From the NCBI GenBank assembly GCA_963920665.1, contig OY987269.1, positions 16,308,501 through 16,372,500 on the forward strand: 64,000 nt of DNA. The letters are read 5' to 3'. A program made the translations under genes and the position numbers. This stretch comes from Straminergon stramineum. Lineage: Eukaryota > Streptophyta > Bryopsida > Hypnales > Calliergonaceae. The notes beneath the pieces are model-generated. The model did not search any database and was not told where the DNA came from. It saw only the letters and a list, made by a program, of their open reading frames with translations. Shown here piece by piece: positions 11,258-22,860 of the stretch; the stretch's first letter is position 1; every line of letters starts with the position of its first letter.

Positions 11258-12282
11258 GAGCATCCTAAAGGTTCGCTGTACTTATCAGTTAGTCATTAAG
11301 ATACTTAAGAATCTGAAGAGCAGCCCAGCCGAAAAGGTGAAATGACAAGATAAGCAGTTCTCAAGTAGTGGAATGCCGTTACAGTATATAATATTACTAC
11401 TGTACAAGGGAGCCCATGTAGCGCATCTCACAATATTTTGTTCACTAAGATTAGTGGTAACGACCAACTAAATATCATTGCTGTGACTATCAATCGAAAA
11501 TAGTGTTCGTCAGAATTCTAAAAGATATGATTCTCACCTGGAATCGTTCACTTGGTGGAGTAAAAGATTGCACAAACTGAGTTCGAGCAGAAGAGAAGGA
11601 ATAGTTGGCGATGGTGAAATTTTAAGAGATTGACACTTCTCTAGGGCGGTCCACAGGAACCTCAGATCTACACCAGTCATAGTTTTCAAAGCTTCATGCA
11701 CTTGCATGTCACAATTTTGGCACTTCGAAACAATGAGAATGTAACGGACATGATCCAAAAAGCTACACTCATGCAGAAACACCAGACATTATTCCCCAGT
11801 GCATCCAACATCAGAAAGCTTCATCAAATTTTCTCACAATTTTGTATAAAATTTCCGTATCGTACAGTCGAAAGTCTACAACTTTCGATCTCCATCAGGG
11901 TACGTACACCCACCTAATTATCTGCGACTCTCGTTCACATTCCATGGTGTCTACAAGAAAACAACGAAAAACCAAGCCTCTAACTAGCATCCCCACAACC
12001 TTTGCAGTCCTCACAGAGATCATCACAAAGAGAATGGTGACCCCAGTACAATTCATTTTCTGGACAAATTTCTGCTCACATGAGGCTTGAGAATTCTCTT
12101 CTATCATTGATACAGGGGGCAACAAAAGCAGACAGAAATTAATCTCTCAAGACTTTGAATCTCTGTCACTGAATAATCTCTGCAGACACAATCATAGGAA
12201 GGATCATTGCAGATGAGAAATGATCGTACCATTGAGGAGATAAAATAGTGAATAGATGCACTCACTCATTCAATCATCAGAT
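11258..12282. other. Intergenic region, 3' flank of the CNGC gene
   Basis: No gene recognised. Short ORFs on both strands (11534-11782, 11696-11917, 11842-12125) overlap each other and resemble no family. The end nearest 12282 should contain the CNGC 3' untranslated region, which is transcribed on the minus strand. Confidence 0.35.
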
Positions 12283-15200
12283 TTAGATGCCTTGTGTGAA
12301 ATCAGGTTCCGAGGGTTTAGGTATGTTGGAGATTCGTGAAAGCTCAGCAGCGTGCATGCTTCGTAGTCGTTGCACAGAGCGCATAGCGTTCTTAGCAAAC
12401 CGGCCTGCGAGGATTGTGGCGCCCAGACTGAGCTTGTCGGTAGACTCGCCTTGCATGGCCAAGTATTGGTCCTCCTCTTTGCGACGAAGCTCAGCCAGGC
12501 GGCGGCGTTGGTAACGTCGCCAGGCTGCTTGGATGAAGCAAGCGCCCCATGTACGCCAATGGTTGGAATAGTACCTGAGAAACAAACAAATCAAAATGTC
12601 AAAATGGAATCGGATGTCAAACATCATTTAACCCCAAAAGGCCTGGCAAACGAAAATCAAAATGTCGAAATGGTATCATGTGTCAAACATACATGACACC
12701 TAAAAGACCCGAGGTCTTAACCTGGCCAATTCGATGCTGTGAAAAATCGATAACTCAGACGGGGGCCAAATAATATATCAGTGAGTACATCGGACAAACG
12801 AAAGTCCTGCTACCAAGCCATGAGGACCACTTTTGGCTTTGCGGTCCCTCAAGCAGTTGAGGTAACCGTACCTAATTGCGAACTGTATATGATTTAACCA
12901 ACCCCTACGAATTCTTGCCTACAATTTACAGCTTCTATCATGAGAGCCTTGGGTCGATTTTGGGTACAACTAGCTTCAGCACTTCAAAAATTTATAAAAT
13001 TCACACGGAGTCCAAAAAATGCTTACAAGAGAATCTAGAATCCACTTTTTAAAATTCATTGTTTTTCATACAGAGTCCAAAAAATGCTTACAAGAGAATC
13101 TAGAATCCCCTTTTGACTCCCAGCAAGCTCCAAGTGGAAACTCACACAGATTAATAAAACGAACCATGCTCAAATGCTTATTAGGAAGATTTTACGAGTA
13201 CATACCTTACTAATTATAAGCAATAACGAATAATTGTACTCTTCCAAACAAAACCACCTTCTGAGAAAGCAAAGAATGAGCCCAACAAGCACTGACCTGA
13301 ACGTGTGTTGAAGTTGCTTGCTGTGGAGTTTTCTGAACTGACTAGCCACAAATTTCAAGTCGTCCGAGGACAGAGAAAAGGCTTCCACTTCTTTCACGGC
13401 CTTCACACTGTGGGTGGAGATGGGCAGATGGCTTTGGGGTTTGGGATCCAGTGCCCAAGTGAGAAGCTCCTCTCCACAGAAGTCTCCGCTGCCCAGAATG
13501 GCGGCGTTGAAGAAGCCCGTGCGCCCTCCGTTGGTGGTCACGCTCTCGAGCTCCCCGCGGATGATGAAGAACATTTCGTTCACGGGGTCGCCTTCGTGGA
13601 GAATGTGTGTGCCTTCGGTGCAAAGGGCGGGGCGAAGACGCTCGCACATGGCGTCCAGGAGACTGTCGTCCATCTGGTCACAGAAAGGGACCTGCAGAAA
13701 GACACCAGACAAGAAGGAGGTTAACAAGGAGCTACAATAAGAGAGGCTCTATCCCTGTAGTACTGGTTTGCTATTTGAGGAAGGTCCTCCTCAAACTTCC
13801 TCGCACATAACTTTTGTCAATGCAAAGCCTCTTCCCATCCTTCTCATTCGGTCCAGAGCCGAGCAGCAGCCAAGGAGCAAGGAGCAGCTATGCTACGAGC
13901 GGTTATCGCTATAGAATTGGCTTAATTTTCAAGTAAGGTCCTACACATACTTCCTCACATCCAGCTTTTTTCAATGCAAAGACTCCAGACTCCTCCCCTT
14001 TGGAGTAGAGCCAACGAGAAGCTATGCTATAAGAGGCTATGTCCTTGTGGCATTGGTTTGCTTTCCAGTTTGCTTTCCAGTAAGGTCCGACTCGAACTTC
14101 CTCATATTCACAGTCAATGTAGCTTTAGACTCCTCTCCTTTGATCCAGAGCAAATAAATATCCGTATAAAGTTTGACAAGCTAACGCTTTTGTGATAAAA
14201 CAACAAATCAGACCACACAACATAACTCATAGGACTTTCCTTTTTCTGACTCTTGCATCTTCTTGATAATATCTTTCTAAAAATGCATTATAGAGCAAGA
14301 TTGTTCTTAAACGATGCACACACTACTTTGCATGAATGAGAGGCCATTTGCAACAAAAAAGCATTCTGTTCATGATCCAGAATATGGACTTCAGAGTACT
14401 GAGTTAATAGGTACAAAGTTGACAGATAGTAATAGGGCCACGGGTAAGAAGTCTTCAACAGGCAATAAATTGGAAAACTCACATTGCAAACAAGTCACAA
14501 ACAGAGACGAATTATAGAAAAATCAACTCGCTTGTGCAATCCCCCCACCCCCCAGTACAGTTCTCTAAAACCCAACCAAAAACTTCAAACCAAAATTTCC
14601 AACTGTTTAGGGTTTAGGGTTTTGGAACACTCACATTGCGAACCAGGCCCAAGCAGAGGTGTCGTTTGATGTCCCTCCGCAGGTCCGAGGGCAGGCTTTG
14701 CACTAGCATTTCTTCGTCGACGCCCCGGGTGGCCACCCACTTGTACTGGTCGTAGCGACGCACACGTTGCACGATTTCATGCGGCAAGTTGCGGTGATGC
14801 ATCCATCGCTCCGTGTCTCGACGTTTCACTCGCATCTCTTCCAGTCTCACGGTTAGGGATTGCAGGTACGTCTGAAAAATTCCAACACCCAAGAAAAAAA
14901 TGTCAGAAAAAAATCTCTCACCGACAACAGGAGCTCAATTGATATCGAGTGTTTTCAAAGCCTGTTGCAAGCTAGCTTGAAAAGCTTCGTCACCTCACCA
15001 CAAGAAAATTCTTGCCAAAAGTCTACGGAACATGTGCCGCGGCATCCACTTGACTACTCGAAATGTTTGAGGTCAGATGAAACTTCAGATTAATATCGTA
15101 ATGAAGGAAGACCAAGATATATTCTATGTATTTCTATAGTTGAAGGAGAAGAACACACACCTGCATGTTGCCGATCAAGAAGGCAAATAAGAGCAAGCCG

Positions 15201-18200
15201 ACGATAATAATAATTATGGTGAAGATTATCTCGCCAACAAAGGTACTCACGGACAATGTTTGAGCCAAGGAACTGCAAAACAAGCACTATCCCGTGTTAA
15301 TAAAAGCTCTCACAAATAGTAATACATCCATACCACTCAAAGATGGACATCAAGTTATCCACGAATCTTTCATTCTTCTCAGTAGCCCCTTCCATATGTA
15401 GATATGTCAATAAATCATTTAGGAAACTCCAAGGCAACAAAACGTACCATCAAGAGGAATAAAACATACCCCTACAAGTTTGAACGATTGAAATTGTTAT
15501 GAAAGTTACTATTAGCTTCCAAAGCGGACTTTCTATTGCTACCAGAAATGGCCAATCAGGAAGAGGTTCGTACCTCAGAGCAAGCAACCCCTGCCAAAGG
15601 CAATAGAAGTAGGTTTGAGAAAATAGAATATTGACATTCGACGAAATGGCTTGATTGATAGCATTTTCATAGATTCCATAGTTGAACGCATTCTGTCCTT
15701 GACCTCCATTACAATTTAAGTTGGACAAATTGGTAAAGCTGGTGTTCAAGTTATTGGCACCCGTATACCAATCTGCCTGGGTACTCCAAGAGCAATCGAA
15801 AACCTCTCTCCCACATAGAGACTTGGTGCCATTAGTCACGCTTAAGCACGTTTGAGTCCAGCATGTGTCTTGACGCTCCACAGATAAAAGGTACCAACCT
15901 GCACCCAACACCTACAAGTGCCACGAATCATAAGTCAGTGATGTCCCAGCGAGTTACTCATATATTTCAAATCTATTCCAATTTGACGCTGCAATTAGAA
16001 TCTAGGATTATAGACCCACATGAAAAATAATCTCTCCTGCTGCTCTCCACAATGTCCCACGTGAGCAAGAAAGAGATGCAGCAATAGTGTCAAAGGTAAA
16101 AGACACTCACATGACTGGCGAGCATGTATAACAGAAGGTTGAAGGCAGCCCCCGCCCAAGCAGTCTCCAAAAGAACACCAGTAGTGTTGACCATTTTATG
16201 GAGCAGAGGGAAAATTCGCAACATCCGAGGGAAGTACTGAAACACCACAATATACCGCAGCGCATTTTTCGTGTTGATGTTTTCAGTGAATGAACTACTC
16301 GAATTGGGAATGACGAGCCAGATGACAACCTGCCATACACAACAACACAAAGCGCTTCTGAGAAACTGGTATTCAAATCTCCATTCTAGAAAAACATACA
16401 TGGCTTATCCTCACTTCACACAATCCACAGTATTTTGCAAGTGGCTGCTTCCTATGTCGACAGGAATGGCAGTAACAAAATGTCGCAGTAGAAAGAAGAA
16501 ATCGTAACCTACATTTTCTAATGACCAAAAATGAGTTGAAAGCTACTGTAATCACTATTACTGACCAAACAGAATTTTTGTTTGTAACTTAACCCCTAAG
16601 AGAGCCCGCATCCAATCGGTGGATGCTAAACAGTTTCAAGAGCTTGCTGATTTTTGTGCAATGTTCTGAATTAGTTCACGTCAAAATCAGAAGAAAAATG
16701 CTTGCTAGCATGAAGATGTTATGGTTCAATTCTTGTCTTGCCATAATTGATATGGCCTCAAAAACGCCAGATCTACAGTGCCCCTCCTAACAGATTCCCA
16801 GGCTCCCTTAGGGGTAAAGCACTTAGGGTTGAGCAAACAATGCACAAGATTTCTGATCTCAAATCTGGAATCACTTCTCAAAAAAGAAAACACCCCTGAC
16901 CTCAAATCTGCCGTATAAAAACTAAAAACAAAAGCATAGGAATGCACCCTCACCTGCGGAACTGGCAGCACAGCTAGAAAATCAATCCAAAAATCCATCT
17001 TGAGGTATCGTGCAGCAATGTCTTTCGGATTCGTCACGAGATCTCCCCTTCCAAAGAACCTCGTACTCGGTTTTATAAACGCCGTCCGAAACCGCAGAAA
17101 CATGTGCACCACATAGAAAAAGTCCGTCAAAGTTCGAAACACCGTGACTGCAATCTTCAAGTCCTTGGAGATTACGATACAACTTCGTGTGAAATCCACC
17201 TGCGAGAGGTAAAAGAAGAGCGGGGGTCAAAGTTCGTTCAAGTATTGTTAAAGATCGTCACAGTTCGTCAAAAATGGAAACACCGTGACTGCAATTTTCA
17301 AGTCTCTCGACATTTCAATACAACTCCGTGAGAAAAATCCACCTGCGGAAGGTAAAAGAAGAGCGGGTCGATGAAGACAGCCACCAGACAGGACGCCAGG
17401 AAGAACGTGTTCCACCTGTGGAGGGAGACACTGGCTGGGTCCAAGTAGTTCCAGCTCTTGTCTTCGGGGATTTCGTCGTCGTACACCTGGGATGAACTTT
17501 TGAAACGCAAGGATTGGCCGAGTTTGAAGAAGCCTTTTGAGCTTCTATGCCAACCTCGTCGCATGCCTGAAGCGTTGTCCATGTTGAAGAAACCTTTGGA
17601 GGTGTCGGTGCTGTTGTTGAAGAAGCCCTTGGAGCTGTCGATGTTGAAGGTGGAGCGAAGGGGGACGTCGCTCTCGGAGCCCATGGACATTTGGGAGTCT
17701 AAGGTTGGAGGTCGGAACCTGAAGCGTTGTCCAAATGCAAAGCTTCAGAATTTAGTCATGTAAATTACACTTCTTCAGGAGGACTGGCATTATACCTCGT
17801 ACAAACATTGCCAATTAAGTAATATTTAGAGCAAGCCATATCAAAACAAGAAAATTAAAGCTCTGACAGAGTTTAAAATTGTGAGGACACTGGGGCATTG
17901 TTCCAAATGCACAGCATCAGCAATTTAGGCGTGTGCATAACATTTCTTCAGTAGAGCTGGCTCGGCAAATTCTGGCTTGAGCACCAGTGGCATAACATTT
18001 CTTACGGACAGTGCCAATCACGAATTATTTAGAGCGACTTATGTCAAAGCAAACAAAATAGTTTCAAATGTGAAGACACTGAATCCTTGAGGTGAACTTT
18101 GCTAAACAAGATGTAAGGGATTCATTCACCACACAGTAAGGGAGAGGTTCCCTTCACCACACTGGTGAACCTGGAAACTTTTCCTACAACAATCTAGAAA

Positions 18201-18698
18201 ACGGCACCATCGACAATTTAGCACAATTCTTTTGTGATAAGCTCATAATCAATACCACAAAACCAAATGTCAATAGATTAAGTATTCTAACAGTTAGCAC
18301 ACTATGATGAATGGCGCCTCTAATGTGCTGCATGGTTAATGGAGTCTCTACCTTTACATAATATTTCTTGAGCAGCATTGGCATTACACCTCTTACGAAC
18401 AGTGCCAATTAAGAGCGAGTCATGTCAAAACAAACAAAACTAAAGCTCTGACATACTTTCAAATGTGAAGAGACTGGCTCATTGAACTGAACTTTTACAA
18501 AATTGTAAGATGGAAGGGATTTTTTTTACGTGCAAGGAATTCCTTTTCATGCGACCTCAGAGGGTGCACCGCAAGGATTCTCTAGAGAATTAAGTAAAGC
18601 TCTTAGAAAAGTCAAAACCTAGAATTGTAGCCCACCGTGAGTTCCGAGTACGAAGAGTAGCCAACGCACCTCACAAACTTTTTGTGTTCTCCGTCCAT
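12283..18698 (-). CDS. Cyclic nucleotide-gated ion channel (plant CNGC), nine exons
   Basis: This is a plasma-membrane cation (Ca2+) channel subunit gated by cyclic nucleotides and calmodulin. Rebuilt exons on -: 18698-18670, 17718-17343, 17199-16954, 16329-16111, 15911-15574, 15272-15161, 14871-14635, 13691-13297 and 12574-12283. All introns are GT-AG and the phases agree, giving 747 aa, the family's usual size. The tiny first exon gives MDGEHKKFVR, and exon 2 continues FRPPTLDSQ, the typical plant CNGC N terminus; this decides the start against the downstream Met at 17690. S1 is near 112-135, S2 near 148-177, S3 near 202-226, S4 (YFPRMLRIFPLL) near 241-264, S5 near 274-300, a Cys-rich outer loop, then a pore with filter triplet AQT at about 406-408, and S6 to 440. 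The C-linker is 441-519 and the nucleotide-binding domain about 520-650, with the phosphate-cassette region GSGDFCGEELLTWAL. The IQ calmodulin site (FIQAAWRRY) is near 665-675. The N tail has three SKGFF repeats. Confidence 0.93.
12589..12720. repeat. Two-copy 66-bp tandem repeat in CNGC intron 8
   Basis: AATCAAAATGTC followed by AAATGG recurs at 12589 and 12655, each copy followed by a related GTGTCAAACAT/GATGTCAAACAT segment and an A-rich CCCAAAAGGCC/CCTAAAAGACC segment. It lies just inside the last CNGC intron, upstream of exon 9 in transcription order. Confidence 0.75.
13008..13115. repeat. Two-copy 65-bp tandem repeat in CNGC intron 8
   Basis: GAGTCCAAAAAATGCTTACA followed by AGAGAATCTAGAATCC is present at 13008 and again at 13073, almost identical. 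The low divergence suggests a recent local duplication within the intron. Confidence 0.9.
13740..14170. repeat. Diverged repeat units in CNGC intron 7, related to the 35.4-36.0 kb array
   Basis: Three diverged units share the order: AGAGGCT(A/C)T(G/A)TCC, TGT then a GGTTTGCT-like stretch, AAGGTCC, ACTTCCTC, and TCAATG-A with GACTCC. The same order (AGGCTTTGTCCTTGT, AAGGTTCTATT, GCCAATGTAATG) makes up the 111-bp array at 35386-36040, so the intron carries members of the same repeat family. Confidence 0.6.
14471..14515 (-). repeat. Second copy of the exon 7 donor junction inside CNGC intron 7
   Basis: GGAAAACTCACATTGCAAAC here mirrors GGAACACTCACATTGCGAAC at the true exon 7 / intron 7 boundary, offset by 152 bp, with similar bases (CAGAGACG versus CAGAGGTG) continuing on the exon side. 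The copy preserves an intact GTGAGT donor on the minus strand but no open exon, so it is a decayed tandem duplication across the splice site. Confidence 0.6.
16589..16818. mobile_element. Short TIR element in CNGC intron 3, about 230 bp
   Basis: The left end is TTAACCCCTAAGAGAGCCCG. The right end read inward is TTTACCCCTAAGGGAGCCTG. The two ends are near-perfect inverted repeats of about 20 bp, related to the TTAACCCCTAA ends seen elsewhere in the window. The right TTAA has one apparent substitution. It lies wholly within the intron. Confidence 0.6.
17200..17342 (-). repeat. CNGC intron 2 formed from a duplicated exonic segment
   Basis: The 143-bp intron begins as an extra copy of the start of exon 3. 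GTGGATTT, then GGAGTTGTAT and GACTTGAAAATTGCAGTCAC, correspond to GTGGATTT, GAAGTTGTAT and GACTTGAAGATTGCAGTCAC in exon 3. It ends as an extra copy of the end of exon 2: CGCTCTTCTTTTACCT followed by CGCAG is present both at the end of exon 2 and at the end of the intron. The donor and acceptor are therefore the two copies of the same CGCAG/GTGG site. The intron copy carries indels and an in-frame stop. Confidence 0.85.
17727..18482. repeat. Three diverged repeat units (about 130-170 bp) in CNGC intron 1
   Basis: Units near 17727-17895, 17896-18080 and 18355-18482 share the order: TTCTTCAG/TTCTTGAG, CTGGCATTA or TGGCATAAC, CTCGTAC/CTTACGA-ACAGTGCCAA, an AGAGCGA block, TATGTCAAA(A/G)CAAACAAAA, and TTTCAAATGTGAAGA(C/G)ACTG. 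The first unit begins next to the exon 2 acceptor. They fill much of the 951-bp first intron. Confidence 0.7.
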
Positions 18699-20050
18699 TT
18701 TGAGTACTTTGGTACTGCCCTTGAGCATTCCGGGTTATGCTTCAGATACACGATGGATACCACTTTTAGTATCCCTTCGTCCAGCTCTCTCCCTGCAATT
18801 CCGCGTTGACATACTTTTCAACCGTCTTTCTCGTCACCTCAACAGAGCTTCTGCCAACTCCACTCTCTTTGAGCTAATTAACGCAGGGCATTCACTTTCA
18901 GCCTCTGAAGAAAACAGGATCACCATCAGGTTGGTTGGGCTCTAATCCTAGAAAGTAATCAATGATTCGGTGTGTAGTTCAAAGACCTAATCAAGCTCAG
19001 ACCCCCAAACTAGTCGTACCACAAACCCCTGATTTTTGCAAACTAAAGTAGCTTCGGGAAACAACCCTAATTGAAAAAAAAGTAAAAAAACACGACAAAA
19101 CGGAAAGATGCAAATTGCAATCACACAAAACAAGGCCTTCGAGCAACGACTTCGGCAAAGAAAGCGGTGCACTCAAACTCATACTATGACCCCAAAACCT
19201 CGTCTTCCACAAGAAGAAACTTAAACGCTCCGTTTTTACCTGCAACACCGAGTTGTAACAATCCTGCAGATCGCAGGGACACTCCATAGCTCTACCCTAG
19301 TTTGACAACAAGCTCATCTCTCTCGCAACCTAACACATCCCGATCCCCACAAATCAGCTTTCAAGCAATACTCCGGGTAATAAGAAGCTTCACGAAACTC
19401 GCATTGATGAGAGTACCTTAGGCACCCGATCATCACCTAAAACTACTCACAAGTAAACAGAACAACAACCCCTGAACCACCCCCATATCCAGAAAAACGA
19501 AAAAAAAAAATTGCTGGAGCAAACGACGGAGGAAAACCAGGCGAACAAAAGGGGGAGAGAACCAAGCACGAGGTGGACTGGAACTACAGAACTGGAATAC
19601 GCAAGTTGACGGCTTTCCGTGGTGGGGTCCGAGCAACTGCCGCTCTTTTTTCACCCGAAATACTTCAACACCGCAACAAACAAAAGGTTTTGCAAGGAAG
19701 AAATTATCATCATTTACCCACATTGGACAGCAAATTTGTTGAAAAGGATCAGAAATTGCGTAGCAGCTACGAGAATGACAAGAATATGTTGCAAAATTCG
19801 CCAGAATTGATAGAAATTGTTTCTAACTTAGCAACTGAAGACATGAAGAATGGGTGCGCTTTTCTCATACGGTGCGGTGAAATTAAGGAAAGTTAGTATT
19901 AAGTTTCGATCTACAGTAGCATAACTTTTAGCAGTCAAGGAGTGGGTGCAGTGAACAGGGATGGAATCAATGGAATCAACGGCATATGCAGTGTAGATCG
20001 GCCGCTCTCAGTCTCCTGTGGAAGGATGATGATGACGATGGCCTGCCAGT
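18699..20050. other. CNGC 5' flank and intergenic region
   Basis: Upstream (transcriptionally) of the CNGC start, with gene-like composition up to about 20050. It probably contains the CNGC promoter. ORFs on both strands (18682-18945 +, 18997-19287 -, 19573-19896 +, 19942-20304 +) resemble no family. An A10 run lies near 19500. Confidence 0.35.
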
Positions 20051-22689
20051 GTCGGTCACTCGGGTTTGAATCAGCGTTGAGTTTTACCAGACAGACATTT
20101 TCCTTCAATTCCCATATTGCATCATTTTTTCAAGTACCGAGTCCAGTTTTTTCTCGATCATTTTCTTCAAATGGAAATTTCATAGATTTTTTCACCAAGT
20201 TTCTTTACAATGTTTTCAAATTGCAACCAAGTTTTTTCCCAATTCTCACTAACAATGGACTAACCTTGGAGTGCTCCAACATCCAAAAAGTGGACAACAA
20301 ATAGATTGAAACTATTGTATCTTCTCATTTATGCTTGGATGAAAGTCATCCTAATTTTTTTAAGATACTTTATCAAATAGTTGTCCTATCTAATGGTTGG
20401 ATTTGGTGTTATTAGTTTACATATATTTTTCTAAAATTACAAATGTGAAAGTATGTCAAGTGGTTGACTAAGCCAAAGTTGCATTGACTTTAGTTCAAAA
20501 TGGGATTTGCAAAAAAGAAGTCATAGGTTTTAAGGATACAAAAATTCCCAAAAATCACCATGTGAAGAAAACCTCATTCCAAATCCATTCCAACAAATTT
20601 TACTCAAAAAATGATAATATTTTGCTTGTAATTGAATTTTGAAGGAATTTTGGAATTTCTCTTTCAAAATTTATAAAAAAAGATTGGTGATGGCATTGGT
20701 GAAACTAACCATATAGATGGGATCTACAAATCAAAATAATATCTACAACTTTTCTTTGTATATCAATTCCAAAATATGCTTCCAAATAGCACTTTATAAT
20801 GATTTTTCTCAAATCATCAATTCTAGAGATGAATCTGGATGTTTCAAAGTTAACCAATGGTTTTTTCCGAACATTGGTTTGAGTACCTTTCTAGGGACTT
20901 TGCTTAGAGGTGGGCATGAAAGGCCTTTTGTTTTAGTGTCATTCACTATGTGAGAAGGAAAAAAAAGGATGGGAGATGGGGGATGGGGATATTTTAACAT
21001 TTAAATGACATTCAATTGCCTGGAGGGCAATCTAAAAGGGAAACAAAATCAACTTCAAGAAAGAGATGAGGCTTGTTTCTTGCCTAAAGCAAAGCCTAAA
21101 GTTTATGTGGTTAAGGCATACAAAAATGAATAATAAAAAGTGTTTTGATTTTGCAACCTAATTGCAGTGCTTGACAAGCCATATTCACTATTGAAGTGGA
21201 TTTAGTAGATTGAAATATTCCAAATATATATAAATCATTTTTTGTAAATGATCCTCCCAAAACCAAGCTCAAAGGTTTTAGCCTATAGTTTAAGGATTAA
21301 CCCTATAAAGACATTGCAACCCATAATATAACATGGTTTAGTTGTGTTTACTCTTCCTTATGATGTCAATCAAGAACAATTCATTGTGAGATACTTGAAG
21401 AGTAACTTTGAGTAAAGTTAAATTACTTAGAGAGCAACTTTCTTGATGAGTCATTGGGCAAAAAACATTCCTACATAAAAGCTCCTATTGAATAGAGACA
21501 TTATTCTAGTGAACAATATTGTAAATGATTCACTTAAGACTTTCTAAATCACTATAGAAATGAAGAATGAACCTATTGGTTCAAAAAATAGATTATTTTT
21601 GAGTGACTAATTTTGTCAAAGTCCAATGTCTTTTCTAGAGCCTTAAGTCTATCACCAAGGTGCTTAGCCAAAATAGTCAAATTTATAGAGCAATAGGTGT
21701 ATTCTTCATTTCTACAATAATCTTTAAAATCATCCATTAGACACTTTTTGGCCTTGATGTCCTTCCAAGAATAACTCTTAAATGCCCATAGAAGAATCAT
21801 TTGGGGTATTAGGATGACTTCAAATGAACAAAATAGGAAAATAAAAATAATTTTTCATCCCAATTAATTTGTTTTTTCTTTGAAACATTAGATGTTGGTG
21901 GAAATCCCCTCATTGAGGTCTAATGGCTTATTTATTGAAAAAGAGACTAAATTGAATCACAAAAGATGTTTTTTTAGTGTATTTTTGCAACTTGTTTGTC
22001 CTTGCTCTAGATTTTAATTTGAGCCCCCTAAATGATATTTTTTTAATTTGAGCCATACAAATGAAATGAAGTTGTCAATGCCAATTTTCCAATAAAATTT
22101 GAAGTTTTGAGAAACTCTAAAATTAAACTATTCATAGCAACTTGAACTTTGGACCTATAGAGTTTTTTTTAAATATCTTGAATTTGATATGAATTTCCTG
22201 CACTTTAATTGCAGAAATTCATGGTAATTTCAAATTTTCACAAAAAAATCTAAAATTTGTGTTGCTTGTAGAGACATTTGATTCTACTATCTCTAAAATT
22301 TTAAAAAATTACACTCATGTCTAGGGATCAAATAGAATGCATATCATAAAAATAATATTGAGATTTGATCATATAGTCATAGGCTTCATCCTATAATTAT
22401 TAAGGTATGCACACCTATAACTGTCACTAATTACAACTAAGCATAGATATTGTTATCATGTATCATTTTTCTTTAGATCTTATTGGCAACTAAACAAGGA
22501 TTCTAATGCACATTAGTACATATAATTTGGACAGTGTATGTAATAAATGATTAATCTTCAAAACATTAATCTATGTTTGTGCTAAAAACCAACTATAGGC
22601 TCTTGTAGACTTCCAAGTTTTGATTGTGTACATCTTGTATAATCAAAATCTAGGATTTTGTGAAATTAGTTACGAGTTTTAAATTTTGG

Positions 22690-22860
22690 AATCATGTATA
22701 TCCCTAAAATTGCCAAATTGTGGATGAAAACATAATCTTGAATATATGATATGTGTAAATGTGATACTTTCTATCCAATATGTGGATGAATGTCAAAATT
22801 TGGAGTACCAATACAACATTTTATATTGTCAGTTTGGCACTTCATTAAAGATGGAAAAAA
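22690..22860. repeat. Dispersed repeat, second copy at 46920-47085
   Basis: TTGTGGATGAAAA, then TTTCTATCCAATATGTGGAT and GAATGT(C/T)(A/G)AAATTTGGA, then CACTTTGGCACT-like sequence, recur in the same order and orientation near 46920-47085. No coding capacity. Confidence 0.75.

Noticed and set aside
13305..13740. Plus-strand ORFs of 101-139 codons around 13305-13740
   Set aside because: They are opposite-strand shadows of CNGC exon 8, which encodes the nucleotide-binding domain.
14600..14626. TTTAGGG repeats as an interstitial telomere
   Set aside because: Only two full units here, and similarly short runs at 26635 and 41060. Too short to mean a chromosome end or fusion.
17298..17690. CNGC starting at the Met at 17690
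   Set aside because: An upstream 29-bp exon (18698-18670) joined in phase to 17718 adds MDGEHKKFVRFRPPTLDSQ, which has the typical plant CNGC N terminus and canonical splice sites.
18997..19287. Minus-strand ORF beginning MECPCDLQDCYNSVLQ with a following GTAAAA donor, considered as a CNGC first exon
   Set aside because: Joined in its phase to the possible acceptors near 17719 it does not keep the CNGC frame, and the 18698 exon fits better. It could still be in a 5' leader.
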